From assembly GCA_024704765.1 (NCBI GenBank), contig JAKMXF010000342.1, positions 157,351 through 221,350 of the forward strand: a stretch of DNA of 64,000 nt, given 5' to 3'. The DNA is from Oopsacas minuta (Eukaryota; Porifera; Hexactinellida; Lyssacinosida; Leucopsacidae). Made by a program: the position numbers and the translations under genes. The notes beneath the pieces were generated by a model. It searched no databases, had not been told where the DNA came from, and worked only from the letters and a program-made list of their open reading frames with translations. The stretch's first letter is position 1. The number at the start of each line of letters is the position of its first letter. This document shows positions 46,939 through 58,369 of the stretch, piece after piece.

Positions 46939-48009
46939 ATGATGATTAGTGTAAGTGTATCAGTTAAGCTACCAAAGTTAGAAAGTCTCAAGCGTACCAT
47001 ACGCCGTCAGAGACTATTAACGAGTAATGTGCATCCTCAACCTACAAGTCTCGAAGATCTTGAAATCCCTGAAGAGTACAAACTAACAAATATAAGAGAT
47101 CTATTTCTTCTCTTTGACTCAGGACCAGAACTACAGCGTATATTAATTTTCGAGACCATCAGAATCTTGGAATGTTTGAGGAGTCTCAGTTTTGGCTGGC
47201 TGATGGTACATTTAAAACAGCACCCACATTCTTCACCCAGAGTTATGCTTTCCAAGCCTATTTGTCTTACTCCAACAAGACAGAAGAGATTTATACGAGA
47301 ATGTGGGGCCAGATGCAGCTTCTCTGTCCGAATGTTCACCCCATTCATTTGACCATAGATTTTAGGAAGGCGGCAATAAATCCTTTCCAACTTTTCTGGC
47401 CCAACAACAATTTAAAAGGTTGTTTTTCACTTAACCAGAATTTTTGGCGAAAGGTCCAAGCAAAACTGCATAAGGTTTGCAGCGGACTATAACTCAGATG
47501 AATAATTTGCTTTGAGAATTAGATATCTAACATCTCTAGCTTTCGTTTCGCCCTTCGACGTGCGAGTATTTTGAAGCTTTATTTGAGGAATTTCCAATGC
47601 CCGCTGCAAGGATGGGAACTATATTTTGAACTCACCTACCTAGGACTGATACTCCCTTGTGGAACCCAGCAGGAGCCCATCTCTCCAATAGAGATGAAGG
47701 ATCATCACCACGAATTTCCTCAGGGAATTCCCAGGACAACTAATGCAGTCGAAGCTTGACATCGCTCATACAATGCTACCGTCGGATGTTACCATCCCAA
47801 CATTTGGCGTTTTATCAATGCATTGAAGCGCGAGTAAGGACTTGTAGAAGTAATACAGGCTCAATTTATTGCTCGAGTAAAGCCTACGAAACGTCAAAAG
47901 AATACAACTAATGAAGAAGTGCTTAAAAGTCTGATCTCCGGACACTTTCGAAGATTACCCATGGAGTATTTAAGTGGAGTAGCACATAGAATTGGCGATA
48001 TTATATAAA
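46939..48009 (+). pseudogene. MULE transposase of the FLYWCH-associated type, decayed
   Basis: The first frame (46939 to about 47160) reads PTSLEDLEIPEEYKLT, LFDSGPELQRILIF. A frameshift leads to FEESQFWLADGTFKTAPTFF near 47195 with the first Asp, YAFQAYLS, VHPIHLTIDFRKAAI near 47345 with the second Asp, and LKGCFSLNQNFWRKVQ near 47430, the C/H region before the Glu. After further shifts, RTTNAVEA*HRSYNATVGCY near 47735 and HPNIWRFINALKRE close the family's RTNNxxEGWH hallmark, with a stop replacing the Gly or Trp. This is the common animal MULE type whose live members often carry a FLYWCH finger, which is not seen here. It is unrelated in detail to the OTU-bearing MULE at 5.7-14.5 kb. Confidence 0.8.
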
Positions 48010-48124
48010 GTTTACAAAAGATATCGGAGCGGCAAACATTGATATGTCTCTTAACCTTAATAGCTCCTTTGTATTATCATACCAATATATATCTATATAG
48101 TATATATATATATCAAAGACAAGA

Positions 48125-48190
48125 TATAAATACAATATGGGATACGGACTGTTCGGTAAGTGACAATTCGGTTCAAAATTAAGATGTAGA
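48125..48190 (+). repeat. Right direct repeat around the second MULE
   Basis: Same orientation copy of part of 46690-46780. An AT-type microsatellite (ctatatagtatatatatata) lies just upstream at about 48092-48112. Confidence 0.6.
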
Positions 48191-48419
48191 CTAGAAACTC
48201 GTAAATCCCTACTGTTACTGCTAGATTAATGATTTATTGAGAATATTGAAACAAAAATGATAAGTAATAATGAGAGTGAGCACTAGTATTATGTCTCGTT
48301 TAGATGTCATTGTGGATGTTCGAACTATTTCATGATCTAGTTTTGAGCATTGTCATTCCTACAGGGGCATTCAATAAATACTAGTCACTGTCCAAAAGAA
48401 TTACTTGAACTGTTTAAAA

Positions 48420-49440
48420 TTCCTATTTTTTATTAAGAATGTTCCAAATAGTCTCCTCCATACTCAACAACTGAATTCAACCTCTTAATCCAATTTACAA
48501 ATTTCATTTTGTACTCTTCTTTGGGTATGTCATTGAGGTAATGATAAATGGCTCGTACGAGGCTGACTCTATCCTTAAAATTATGTCCAGAAATGTGGTC
48601 TTTCAACTTGCGAAACAGCCAGAAATCACATGGCGCTATATCTGGTGAGTAAGGAGGGTGTAGAACCTCTTATTTCCCCATATACTTAATTTTTTGTCTT
48701 ACAGCCAAAGTTTTATGCAGCCTGGCATTATTGTGAAGAATTTCCAATCCGCGAGTACTTGTTATTGGACGACGTTTGGCATTATACTTTCCAACTTCAG
48801 GTAAAACTACTTCGGTGTAAATTGCCCCAGTAAGTGTCTGGCCTTTTGGCACAGGTATCTGAGCTACTGGATCTAAGGCATCGAAATATATGCAGCAGAG
48901 AACCTTCTCTGCACGAAAGTCTGACACACAGACGGCTGGAAATGCCTCTCCTTTCGTGAGCCAAACCTTCCCGTCCTGCTTTCTAATTGGTGGACTGAGT
49001 GGTATCCACGTTTCATCTCCTGTCACAATTTCAATTCTCTTCTGGGATCGGCTCGCTCGTAAATTTCTAGGTTTCTTTCGCATATTTTGACTCTATCCTA
49101 CTTTGTTTGAATGTTGGGATATGTGGTACCCATCGTACTTGAACATTCCTCAACTCTAATTCTGTTGTAAGGATTGTATGAGCACTACACATTCAGATGT
49201 TCGCATAGCTAGCAATTTCTTCAATAGAAGAACCAGGGTAGTACTCAACCAATGTTGCCACCTCAGACCTTTTATCTTCATTAGTCGACGATTTGGGGCT
49301 CCCGAACAAGGGGCATCTTGGACAGAAGACTCCACCCATGAAGAGGTTACCCACCTCCTAACAGTAGAGTAGCAAAGTGCCCCATCTTCACAAAAAGCAA
49401 CTAGATCATCATGGATAGCCTTTGAAGAGATTTCTAGTAG
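48420..49440 (-). pseudogene. mariner transposase with mutated catalytic Asp
   Basis: Minus strand: SEVATLVEYYPGSSIEEIA near 49240, ELRNVQVRWVPHI near 49130, then a long open stretch 49083-48670 with VTGDETWIPLSPPIRKQDGK (first Asp), KVLCCIYFDALDPVAQIPVP, KRRPITSTRGLEILHNNARL near 48725, then past a stop HPPYSPDIAPCDFWLFRKLK near 48640 and ISGHNFKDR. The LHDNARPH motif of live mariners is LHNNARLH here: the second catalytic Asp is Asn. That alone would abolish cleavage. No clear TIRs were found. Confidence 0.8.
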
Positions 49441-49582
49441 CGTACGAAATTATATATATGTTCGATTTTCAACCTCAGAAAAGTTTGAGCAAGAAGCCAT
49501 GAAAAACTCAATAGTAAGAATGAGCAATCGGAAAATATATGTAACTAATACAAAGATAGATCTAAATTAAGAAATGTTTTGA

Positions 49583-49995
49583 TCAAGTATAGAAATGTGG
49601 GTCACTAAAATAGTGATTAGTCTTAACGAATTCCCCTATAGATGCATTTTCTATAATGTAGCTAGTTGCCAATGGAAGGATTGAGTCGAGAATCTCTATT
49701 GTGAAGAGATTTTCAGAAGTATTTACTTGAATGTTAATGAGTTCCTCTTGTACCAGTATTTCTAATCCAGCAACATCGTCAGTAGTAGCTGTAAACCGGT
49801 TTGCAACAAAATTGAGCTTACTTGTATACTGAATTTCATCTAATTGAATATTCATTTCTTGATTCAAATTGGTTATATGTTCCAAATATTATTGATAGTT
49901 CAATTAGCAGATCAATTTCCCCATGTTCTAACTTTGTTCTCCTTAGTCGCATACGTCGAGAAAAACTCATCATTACTTTTGACATGTTATCATGG
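49583..49995 (-). pseudogene. hAT fragment, copy of the 32.6-32.9 kb segment
   Basis: Carries the same HITNLNQEMNIQLDEIQYT stretch and FSRRMRLRRTKLEHG region as the 32511-33660 pseudogene, here continuing differently downstream (LFTIEILDSILPLATSYIIE). This copy seems to keep the better version of the C-terminal part. It stops abruptly at the N at 49996. Confidence 0.65.
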
Positions 49996-50122
49996 NTTAA
50001 TCCGGCCAAGGCAAACCAATTTGATCGTTCGTTTGTGTTCGTATCAATGTTAGAAACAATTCATGTACTATTTAATCGCATAGTTATTGATCCAGCTTCT
50101 CTCCAGGTGCGTTAGTAATGTT
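49996..50122 (+). repeat. Dispersed repeat, copy B (pair of 26850-26990)
   Basis: Begins right after an N and is similar to 26850-26990 over its whole length. See that entry for shared landmarks. Confidence 0.7.
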
Positions 50123-50520
50123 GGAACAAAGTTTTCATGGATTTCTACTTATGATAGTGGACAGAATATTATATATATGACACCCCATGGCTAGATATAA
50201 TACTATGGGTAGTCGTTATATTTGGAGTAACTAATTAGTATTAAGCTTTCTATATACTACTTTAACTACAAATCTACAATATAACAAGTATTGCTACAAA
50301 GAAACACCAAAGCAGAAGTATGGTACTAATTACAGGTTACTGATAACTATCAAAACAGTTAGACTACTGGATATTGTTTCTTTATTTCCATGATAAGGTT
50401 GGAGAAACTAACTTATCCATATTTTTTCTGCTAACAAACTTCAGATAAGTGAGTATCTAAAAGTATGGGGTTAGGAGACATGCAATCCCTCATTCGTTTC
50501 TTCCCTCCACTAAATGTACT
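50123..50520. other. Spacer, nothing recognised
   Basis: No open frame or repeat. Any Merlin terminus should lie here but I could not identify it. Confidence 0.4.
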
Positions 50521-51150
50521 CTAAACTGTTTGTGTATGTACACCTGTAATAGGGTCAACAAAATTGAGGCTGTAGTTGACGGTGAGATGCTGAAAACTTG
50601 CAGCGGGGATAGAATTATACGAAGCCCATTCGTCAGAAAGTATGGTAGTGTCCGGAAGAATATATCTCTGGATGATAGGGACTAATGTTGCAGCCGACCT
50701 GTCTTGAACAGGTATTATAAAGATATCTTTTGTCTCTCTATCTATTCCTTCAAATACCCATTGACCTGATAGCATACGACCTCTTGAATACTTTCGATGT
50801 CCAAACTTTGATCAATCAATTTCTACATTATGCCCAGGCCCTCCAATTAGTTCAGGATTGACTAAAAATTCCTCAATACATAGGTCTTTGAGGAAGTTCT
50901 TCCAGTCAGTTATAGTATGCTCTCCCCACCTCAGATTCTTGTCTAAAAATACAGTACTTTGCAGATTATCGGCCCAGAAATAGAGGAATTCTACCAACTC
51001 AGTTAATGGTATATGAGCACCTTCAAAGAATTATACAACCCTCATGATAACGAGTTTTTTGCATGACATTTCAGGGCACTGTCACGCCTCTCCATCTGCA
51101 GTACCTGCAAATGTTCCGGGTTTCATTATTCTATAGCATTTGTACACATC
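50521..51150 (-). pseudogene. Merlin (IS1016-like) transposase with stop codons
   Basis: One minus-strand frame from about 51150 to 50521. Landmarks: KKLVIMRVV then stop then FFEGAHIPLTELVEFLYFWA, ELIGGPGHNVEID followed by a TGA where relatives have Glu, SKFGHRKYSRGR, GQWVFEGIDRETK, FIIPVQDRSAATLVPIIQRY, TTILSDEWASYNSI, and NYSLNFVDPITGVHTQTV at the end. Catalytic Asp residues are expected at VEID and ILSDEW, both present; the third acidic position lies in or after HTQTV. This is the eukaryotic Merlin group, related to bacterial IS1016/IS1595. About three in-frame stops and no frameshift after 51060 suggest fairly recent decay. Terminal repeats were not found. Confidence 0.8.
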
Positions 51151-51194
51151 CCAGTAGCTAAAAGTCCGTTACATTTGAGTCATGCTATACAAGT

Positions 51195-51220
51195 ACAGTC
51201 TGTTTCAAAAGTATTGGCAG
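51195..51220. mobile_element. Possible Tc1-type terminus
   Basis: TA followed by cagtctgtttcaaaagtatt. The end of the Tc1 element near 59604 reads, in complement, cagtctgttaaacaaata. This suggests a related solo end. Confidence 0.3.
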
Positions 51221-51489
51221 TAGTTCATATTTCATATTTCCTAAGCCTATTCAATTGTGTGATTGTATTATCTATTGATCTTTTCGATATTGCATACTTA
51301 GATAGTCACCATGAAGTTTATCATTAATCATGATGGACTTTCTTAATGTTTACCTCGATTCAGATATTTGAAACGGGGAATTTTGAGGCATAAAAATTTC
51401 CCACCGCCACAGCTGCCAATTTGATCTCATTTAATAAAACAAATTATATTTTAGCCCTATTTGTAGCTAAATATCGCAATTAGAACANA

Positions 51490-52040
51490 TACCGTTCTGA
51501 TACACATATCGGACATATATGATAAGTTGAACACAATTTGAGACGTCAGTTGTTTCATCCAACTGCAAAAGCTAATTTTCCGGGCTTGCTTTGATTTGCT
51601 CCACTACTTGTCTGATGCTCTCTAGTGACATGTCTCTAATTCGGCCATGAATCGTATAATTCGTAAGAATCTGCGCAATTTTTTGTCTTGCATCATTACC
51701 ACACACCAACTCTGCCATTTCAATAGCACATGGTTTTATCAGAGTCTCTGCAATAGTATGCGGCTTCTTCTCCTTTGCAATTCTTAATGTCACCCAAAAC
51801 TTGCCTTTTGCTGTTGCTTTTTTTGAGAACATATCCATGAACGTCGAGTGTGCTACTTAATTCGAACCGTGCATGTTCACTCTCGAATACACATTGTAGA
51901 CGAAGATTATTATCCGAGAAGTTCTTCAGTGGAATTAACAGAAACAAAAGATCCTCAGCAACGCTGATCCCGATTATCAAGCAGTACATCTTGCCTGGCA
52001 CTCCTATTCTAGCCCTTGCGTGTAGCCGTGATAGCATTGT
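51490..52040 (-). pseudogene. hAT transposase N-terminal half (ZBED5/FAM200-like)
   Basis: Minus strand from 52037: LSRLHARARIGVPGKMY and FESEHARFELSSTLDVHGYV, then in a shifted frame MDMFSKKATAKGKFWVTLRI, AKEKKPHTIAETLIKPCAIE, MAELVCGNDARQKIAQI, and RIRDMSLESIRQVVEQIKAS; a last shift gives LQLDETTDVSNCVQLIIYVR near 51540, with the first catalytic Asp. KKPHTIxExLIKPCAxEM and QLDExTDVSN are hallmarks of ZBED5/FAM200-type hAT proteins. The rest of the gene is missing; an N lies at 51488, right at its end. Confidence 0.75.
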
Positions 52041-53279
52041 GGAAACTATCAGTTACATATATAAAAAGCTTTGAAAGTACTTTGGATCAAGCAAAGAAAC
52101 AGCTTATAAGCAGCAAGGCAACTAATAAAGATATTTCTTAAATATTTAACATGAATTCACGATGTTATCGTCTGTTTCATCATTAATATGTAGCTATAGA
52201 TTTTAAGGCAAATATGCTGAATATTCATACAGTATGGATGATTAGAAGGCATTTTGCAAAAGAAATACCCAAATTATAAAAATTCAAACATTTTTGAATT
52301 TTTGTGAAAAGGGACACTAAGGAAGTAAAACAATTATGCGTTGACGAGAAAAACCAGTTCCTTCAATTATCATCACTCGAAATTTCATAAAGTTGCTACA
52401 TCATCGTTAACAGTTTGAAGTACTGGTATGAACAAGAGATCATCTGATTTATGGAACTTGAAACGGCAGAGTGGCTAATTGAACAATTTTATGTGGATGT
52501 TAGAACAGTTTCATTCTAGTTGCAAGAAAAACTGGTAGGCATGGCGAGTAATGCTCATTTTACAATGATGGGATATGATCGATTTTGGATTGCAATCCCA
52601 TGACGAAATATTTTCACCCAATATGTAGAAAGAAGCCAAACTAGTTTTGGCGTTCCCGACTTCTTGTCTTATTAAGAAAGATTTACCGCAGTAGTTCAAT
52701 TGCTGACGAAGCAAAGAAACCAACTGGATACTTCTCAATGTGAAGATTAGAGATTGCAAGTCACTTATATGAAACCGCATCGAATATGGATTCCGACGAA
52801 CAGCAAGCTTAATTGCACCCTTCTGATAGATTAAACTAATACAAATTATAGTCAAACTTGTCTATTAGGCCCCCGAAGAGACTGGCCAAAGCGGCCGTCA
52901 TGTACAGGAGAAGTTAGATAGAAGTTGATTTCTATAGAAAATTCCAGCGGACTTTATTAAAGTTGACCGTTATAAGCATGTGACAGTTATACAGAGGTGT
53001 CCCTTAAGCAGCTTCTACTGCAACAGAAAATGGAGACTTTCTGTAGGGACAATATAGAGGATAAGGTGCTTCAAGGGTCTCTGGGCAAAAAGTTTGAAAA
53101 CACTTTTTACTTTTTGCAATTTCAATTTTCCTATCCCTCAATTTAGTCGATGACTTACATAACATTGATGTAGTATATTTTGCAAACATACCAGCGTTAA
53201 ATTATTTTCTGATTCCTATCTTCTAAACTAAAGTTCCAAGACATGAATGGGGCAATTTTCAACAGTAATTTATCATTAA
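52041..53279. other. Non-coding stretch
   Basis: A 114-codon minus-strand frame (52511-52855) shows no motif I recognise. Nothing else is seen. Confidence 0.4.
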
Positions 53280-53450
53280 GTTAGGTTAGGGATTCCTATA
53301 TTGGGCGCTACCGCATCGCTTGGGGGCATTACCGTACTATTTGGGGCCTCTGAGAAGTAGGGGGTGGTTAGGGGTTGCTTGAAAGTACGTAAGGGGCAGT
53401 TAGGGGATGCGGCTAACCTTAAGCTGGAGGAACATGGACCGCACATAAGT
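53280..53450. other. GC-rich island with repeated ttagggg motifs
   Basis: Clearly richer in G than its surroundings, with gttaggttaggg, ggttaggggttgc and agttaggggatgcgg at short intervals. It is not a telomere array. It could be a terminal region of an unknown element. Confidence 0.4.
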
Positions 53451-53659
53451 ACCTCCCTCAACTGGCACCCTTATTTTATATCAGTCCAAAAGAATTTCAC
53501 CATTTGATTTAATTCTCATACTAACATTGACTACAGTTATTATATTTCATATTGGATTACGTTTGTATACAGTATGTAAACTAAATGACAGAATTCGAAT
53601 ACCTAAGGAAACCCATATGTACATTATGGGTTGTAACTACCATAGAGTTAATGATATTT

Positions 53660-53740
53660 CCGAGATCCGAGCAAATTCTAAGATCCTGGCACCCTCCGGT
53701 CTCACACTGCCCGGATCTCGGAGGTTCTACTGTACACGTA
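53660..53740. mobile_element. Possible Tigger-like terminus
   Basis: The inverted pair ccgagatccgagcaa (53660) and cggatctcggaggttctactgta (53711) with TA at the end resembles a pogo/Tigger end. A related motif, gcggatctcgga, occurs at 46646. The full element is not defined. Confidence 0.35.
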
Positions 53741-53931
53741 AATTATTTTGATACCATTGCTGGCTTCGACTGGAATTCTAGATAATGTGCTAAATAATGC
53801 AACAACTTTTGACACCACCATTGGCGGATATAACTACACTGTCCATCCATTAGTAGAGATACGTATTAATAACACGTTAAACTAATCTAGAGACTCACCA
53901 ATTTATTATCTCCTCATCAAGATGTCCTCTG

Positions 53932-55686
53932 GTGCACCCGCCCAGTAAAAAGGTAAAGAAGAATCGCCAATATGATCTGAGTTACCTACAATTTGGATTT
54001 ATTCCCAGTCCGAACGATCATACCAGACCAATGTGTCATATTTGCTGCAGCCTCTTTTCTAATGAAGCAATGGAACTGAGTAGACTGAAGGATCATCTTA
54101 ATAGACTGCATCCTAGCAAACTTAACTCATATTTTAAGAAAATGAAAGCAAACTCGGAAAAGCAGAGAAACATGAAAGATCTATTCGCGAATAGAGACAT
54201 GCGTCTGGAAAATGGATTGACAGCTTCTTCCAATCTCTCGTTAATGATTGCCAATCTGGTACGCCGCACACTATTGGTGAAAAACTTACATTACCGTGAG
54301 TTAAGGAAGTAATAGAGACGGTCATGTGTCAAAGCTCTACTTCGGTATTGAGTACAATACCGCTCAACAACGATATGGCACAGCGACTCATCGATAAGAT
54401 GGGAGATGACGTCGAGTCACAACTCGTTCAGATATTGTCTAGGACAGATCATGCCCTTCAGATTGATGAGTCCACGGCCAGAGACAACGAAGCATTACTG
54501 ATGGGCTACGTAAGGTTTGTTCATGAAAAGGAGACAAAAAAGAATAAATGTTGTTCGTTATTTCATTGCCAGCAGACACAAAGGCCATGTCGTTATTTGT
54601 GGCTGTAAAGGATTCTACGAACATAAAGAGATACCAGTGAAGAACTTCATACAGTGTGTCAACGATGGATCTCCCGCCATGGTTGGACGGCTTCAAGGAC
54701 TTATTTCCCTCATGAAACGCGAGATTCCGGGTGTCAAGCGATTCATTCTTTAATCAATAGACACTATCTCGCGCTAAATACCTCAGTGGTGAGCTGCATG
54801 ACACTCTGAATTTCATAATCAAGTGAATCAACAGAATTAAAATTAAGTCCTTGATTGATCGTCTTTTGCGCCTTTTATGCCAGGATAACGATGAAGACTT
54901 CGAGCGGTTGCTATTCTACACTGAGGTTCGTTGGCTATCTAGAGGAGCCTGTCTGACAAGGTTTTACGTACTATACGACACTGTTATGGAGTTTTTTGAG
55001 GAGATGCTGAAAGATAATGAGACGACAAAGAAACTGATATTCCTGAAAAACGATGTGACATATCTTTCAGACATATTGTTCATGCTGAATGAGTCTAACT
55101 AACAACTGCGGGAAATATTATGACGATGGAGAATGTCGTACCGTCATTACATCATTCATTACTAAACTAAAACTATTCAAATCCAATGTAAGTCGCAGGG
55201 AACTCCGACAGTTTCCAAACTTGATACAAAATCAGGTCTCAACCGAAGATTTTCTGAGATATTGTGGTTATCTTGAGGATCTTAAGGAAGATATTGTTGA
55301 ACGTTTCGCCGACGTTATCAATATGGAGTACCGGGATGGACTATCAGCTCGTGTTCATGCAATTTGCAACAGGTACCTATTGAAGTTCAGGAATCGCTGA
55401 TTAATTTACGTAGCGATGATGTGGTGAAGTCTTCGTTCCCTGAACAATACTACAACATTTTGTGATGCAGTATTGCTGATCAATACCCTGCTCTATGGGC
55501 CCGCGCGAAAATGATGATATTGTCTTTTCCAAGATCCTACCTCGTGGAGAAGGGTTTCTCAGTCGTTGTTGGACTTCTCATAAAGATGAAGAATAGGCTG
55601 GAGATAACCAAACGTGGTGACCTTCGGGTCTTCTTGACCAAATTCAGTCCCGATCTGAAAAATCTTGTAACTGGGTACCAGGCCTA
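53932..55686 (+). pseudogene. hAT transposase (ZBED5/FAM200-like), near full length
   Basis: Plus-strand order: KKNRQYDLSYLQFGF then CHICCSLFSNEAMELSRLKD, a BED finger (C-x2-C...H-x4-H ending in NRLHPSK) near 54030-54115; NNDMAQRLIDKMGDDVESQL; QILSRTDHALQIDESTARDN near 54440 with the DEST first Asp; ALLMGYVRFVHE; a shifted frame with FYEHKEIPVKNFIQCVNDGS near 54615 (second Asp) and PAMVGRLQGLISLMK; LLFYTEVRWLSRGACLTRFY near 54910, the family hallmark; VERFADVINMEYRDG; and a last frame with SFPRSYLVEKGFSVVVGLLI near 55530, the dimerisation region. About four frame changes break it. It is the best-preserved hAT gene in the window and is followed by a hAT terminus at 55828. Confidence 0.85.
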
Positions 55687-55806
55687 ACCTTCACACTAAA
55701 CTTGTACAAATGAAATTTTCAATATATTGTCTTAGTATTTGGTAATATAATTAATATACAAACGGATTGGGCGAGGAGGGAGGTGAGGGCTGGCGCGATC
55801 AACAGA

Positions 55807-55828
55807 AAAAGGTTGAGAAACGCTGCTG
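55807..55828 (-). repeat. Right TIR of the hAT at 53.9-55.8 kb
   Basis: The complement reads cagcagcgtttctcaacctt, a classic hAT terminus. The following 8 bp (taggctat, 55829-55836) would be the target duplication. The left end was not found upstream of 53932. Confidence 0.7.
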
Positions 55829-55836
55829 TAGGCTAT

Positions 55837-58150
55837 GAGGTAAGGAAATCTGACAAAAGAAGTCGTTAGCTATGAATTCTCATTGTAATAACACAATTAT
55901 CATGTCTAGCTCAAATTGGAAAAGATATTTTGACAATATCAACTTAGGGCCGTAGCCAGACGAAATGTCGGGGGGTGGAAGGTAAATTAATAAATTTATA
56001 AATATTCAAGACACTCTGGTATTCAATAGTTACGCTTGGTAATTGTGAACATTCTAACATTTTCAAATGACTGACATTTATGTTAATCTCAATAAATATA
56101 AATAATAGAAAATAAACGGATTCTTTGTTCTTCCTGGAATATTTAAAGAGGAACTTTTCTAAGTCCATTCTTTCGTATATCTAGACTCAAACGCAAGAAA
56201 GACTAAATTGGAACTTCTGTTATCCGACATATTCTCTGACTATTGAAAACCGAGAACGAAGAATCACACATAGAACTGCTCCAACCAAACGTGCTACAGT
56301 AGCAACCAAATTATAAGTGTTATTAAACAGATGTCGATATTCTACAATTGTTCGAATATATTTGTTTTATCTTACATGAATTCCTTTACTACTAACAATT
56401 CTTCAATCGAGGGAAGCGAAATCTCAAGCTTTAATAAAGGGTACAACTTATCAATGTAAATTCTTTGATCGAATCAACTGCTTGTAATAACATATTTTAC
56501 TCGAAAAATCTCCTCTCGAATTCACAGCATGTTATATTCATCTGTCAATGAATAATGATGATAATGTATCGTGTGCTTTTGTTGTAGCTTCGGTAAGAAT
56601 AAAATCGCTATATAAGCCGTGGTCTTTTGCGTCTTTTTGGACTAGACATATCATCTTCATCATGCTGTATATTATTTTGGCCTCGTTAAAATCTGAATCT
56701 CTGGAGGCTATGTTAATCTGCCTTGCCTGGTAGACGTACTCTCACCTCTCCGTTGTTACCCGGATCAACTAGATAATGTTATTAAGCGGAGTTGTCTGTA
56801 CATAATTTGAATCGCTAATTTCTCATAAATGTTTTAGAAGTTGTAAGGAATATCATAAAATATACTGTAAAACCATGCCTCCTAAGTCACCTATTTCAAA
56901 AAGGGAGGAAAGTGATTGAGTTTCAGCATCTAGCAGAGTTTATGAAAGAATAACAAATCAAGTTGTAAAAATGGACAAGTACGTACTGTGAAAATTGATG
57001 TGGGAATTGAATTGTGGAAGATATGCACATTTAACGTGAAGTATCATTAATAATAAGGTACAACCATATTTAGTGAATATAATCTTTTGTCTGATCAAAA
57101 AATTTGGAATCAAAATCCGATACATGTGGTAATTAATAAATTGATTTGGCATCTTGGACCATGGATTATATCCATGCCATTTATTTTGCTGTTGCTTGAT
57201 AGAAAATGTCCAATAAAGAATATTAAAATTGACTCTGTGTATAAATACTCATTAAATTGGAAGACAACACCTAGAGGCAAACATAAACTACTCAATCCTA
57301 AAAGTATAATCTTTGAAAGAATTTTTCATTTATGCTACATTCTCAGTCCTTAAACTGATTCTTTTGTAATTTTTTGGGTTAAATCTAGGATGCTGTCAAT
57401 GTATCCGGGCGTTTTTCAGATTTTTTCTCTTGCCAACTATAATTTACCACTCAGAAAGTCAAAGATTGAACAATGAGGTGATATAAACTTAGTTCATATG
57501 ATACATGAGAAGAATGATATTACACCATAGCTTCATCTCCATCAGACTTTTGGAATTTATCGGAAATTCATATATTTTATCAGATTTATATTATCCCGAG
57601 AAATGATGTAATATATATACTTATTCAAATTTTATCTACAACGTACGAAATGCATTTTAAGCTGCATTATCCTACGCTATAATTACAGTTTTATCAATAA
57701 TTTGTTTCCCTCTTCTTTTCAGTTCGGAGATTACCGCCATAAATCGAAGTGCTTTTTCCTGTTTAAGGGGAGAAATTGACGAAGTAGTTCAAATTCCACC
57801 GAAATTCCCCAGAAGCTGACATTTTAGGGGATATCTACGGGAAATGATTTTTCAATAATCAGAAATATTTTCTGCGAGATTTCCTCTAATTACGAAGTAC
57901 AATATCGTTAAACATAGATAGATAACCTTGACATGTATTATGCAGTAATCCTATACGCTGATTCCCAATATTTTGTTGTTAACGACGCATAGTTGATACG
58001 TATTTTTTAGTTTTGTGTATACAGTAGGTATTCAGAATGACCCCAGAAACTTGATATCAACAGATATACTGGATTCTTTGGTACAATTGCAGAATCTTAC
58101 ACGCCCCAACTTTTTTAATGTGGTAAAAAATCCCTATATGCGCCGTTCAA
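55837..58150. other. Non-coding stretch with decayed coding-like repeat
   Basis: At 55948, agggccgtagccagacgaaa plus a ggggggtgg run looks like a DNA transposon terminus. 56541-56730 resembles the 20.0-20.3 kb segment in translation. Two opposite frames overlap at 57087-57353 without a motif. No gene. Confidence 0.35.
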
Positions 58151-58260
58151 GAATTCGTTGAGAGAAGTTGATAAGAACCAAACAACAAAATCAGATTAAT
58201 ATTGACAAAGTTACGAAAATTTACTCCCTAAGCCATATTCTATGGGGAAAATTGTATTAC
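58151..58260 (+). repeat. Dispersed repeat, copy B (pair of 5021-5130)
   Basis: See the 5021-5130 entry. Similarity fades just downstream. Confidence 0.65.
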
Positions 58261-58369
58261 TCACTATAGTCAAATTGTATTGATTTATACATTACAATTA
58301 CCATAGGAATGCTCATACAGTTGATATTGCGGTTATACACGCTTGNCATATTAAGAGTTTAGATTATAA

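Noticed and set aside
52511-52855. 114-codon minus-strand frame
   Set aside because: Low-complexity look, no motif and no supporting neighbours.
53280-53450. Telomere-like repeat array
   Set aside because: The ttaggg motifs are few, irregular and separated by unrelated sequence.
57087-57353. Gene overlapping on opposite strands
   Set aside because: Frames on both strands of similar length without motifs; likely chance in AT-rich DNA.
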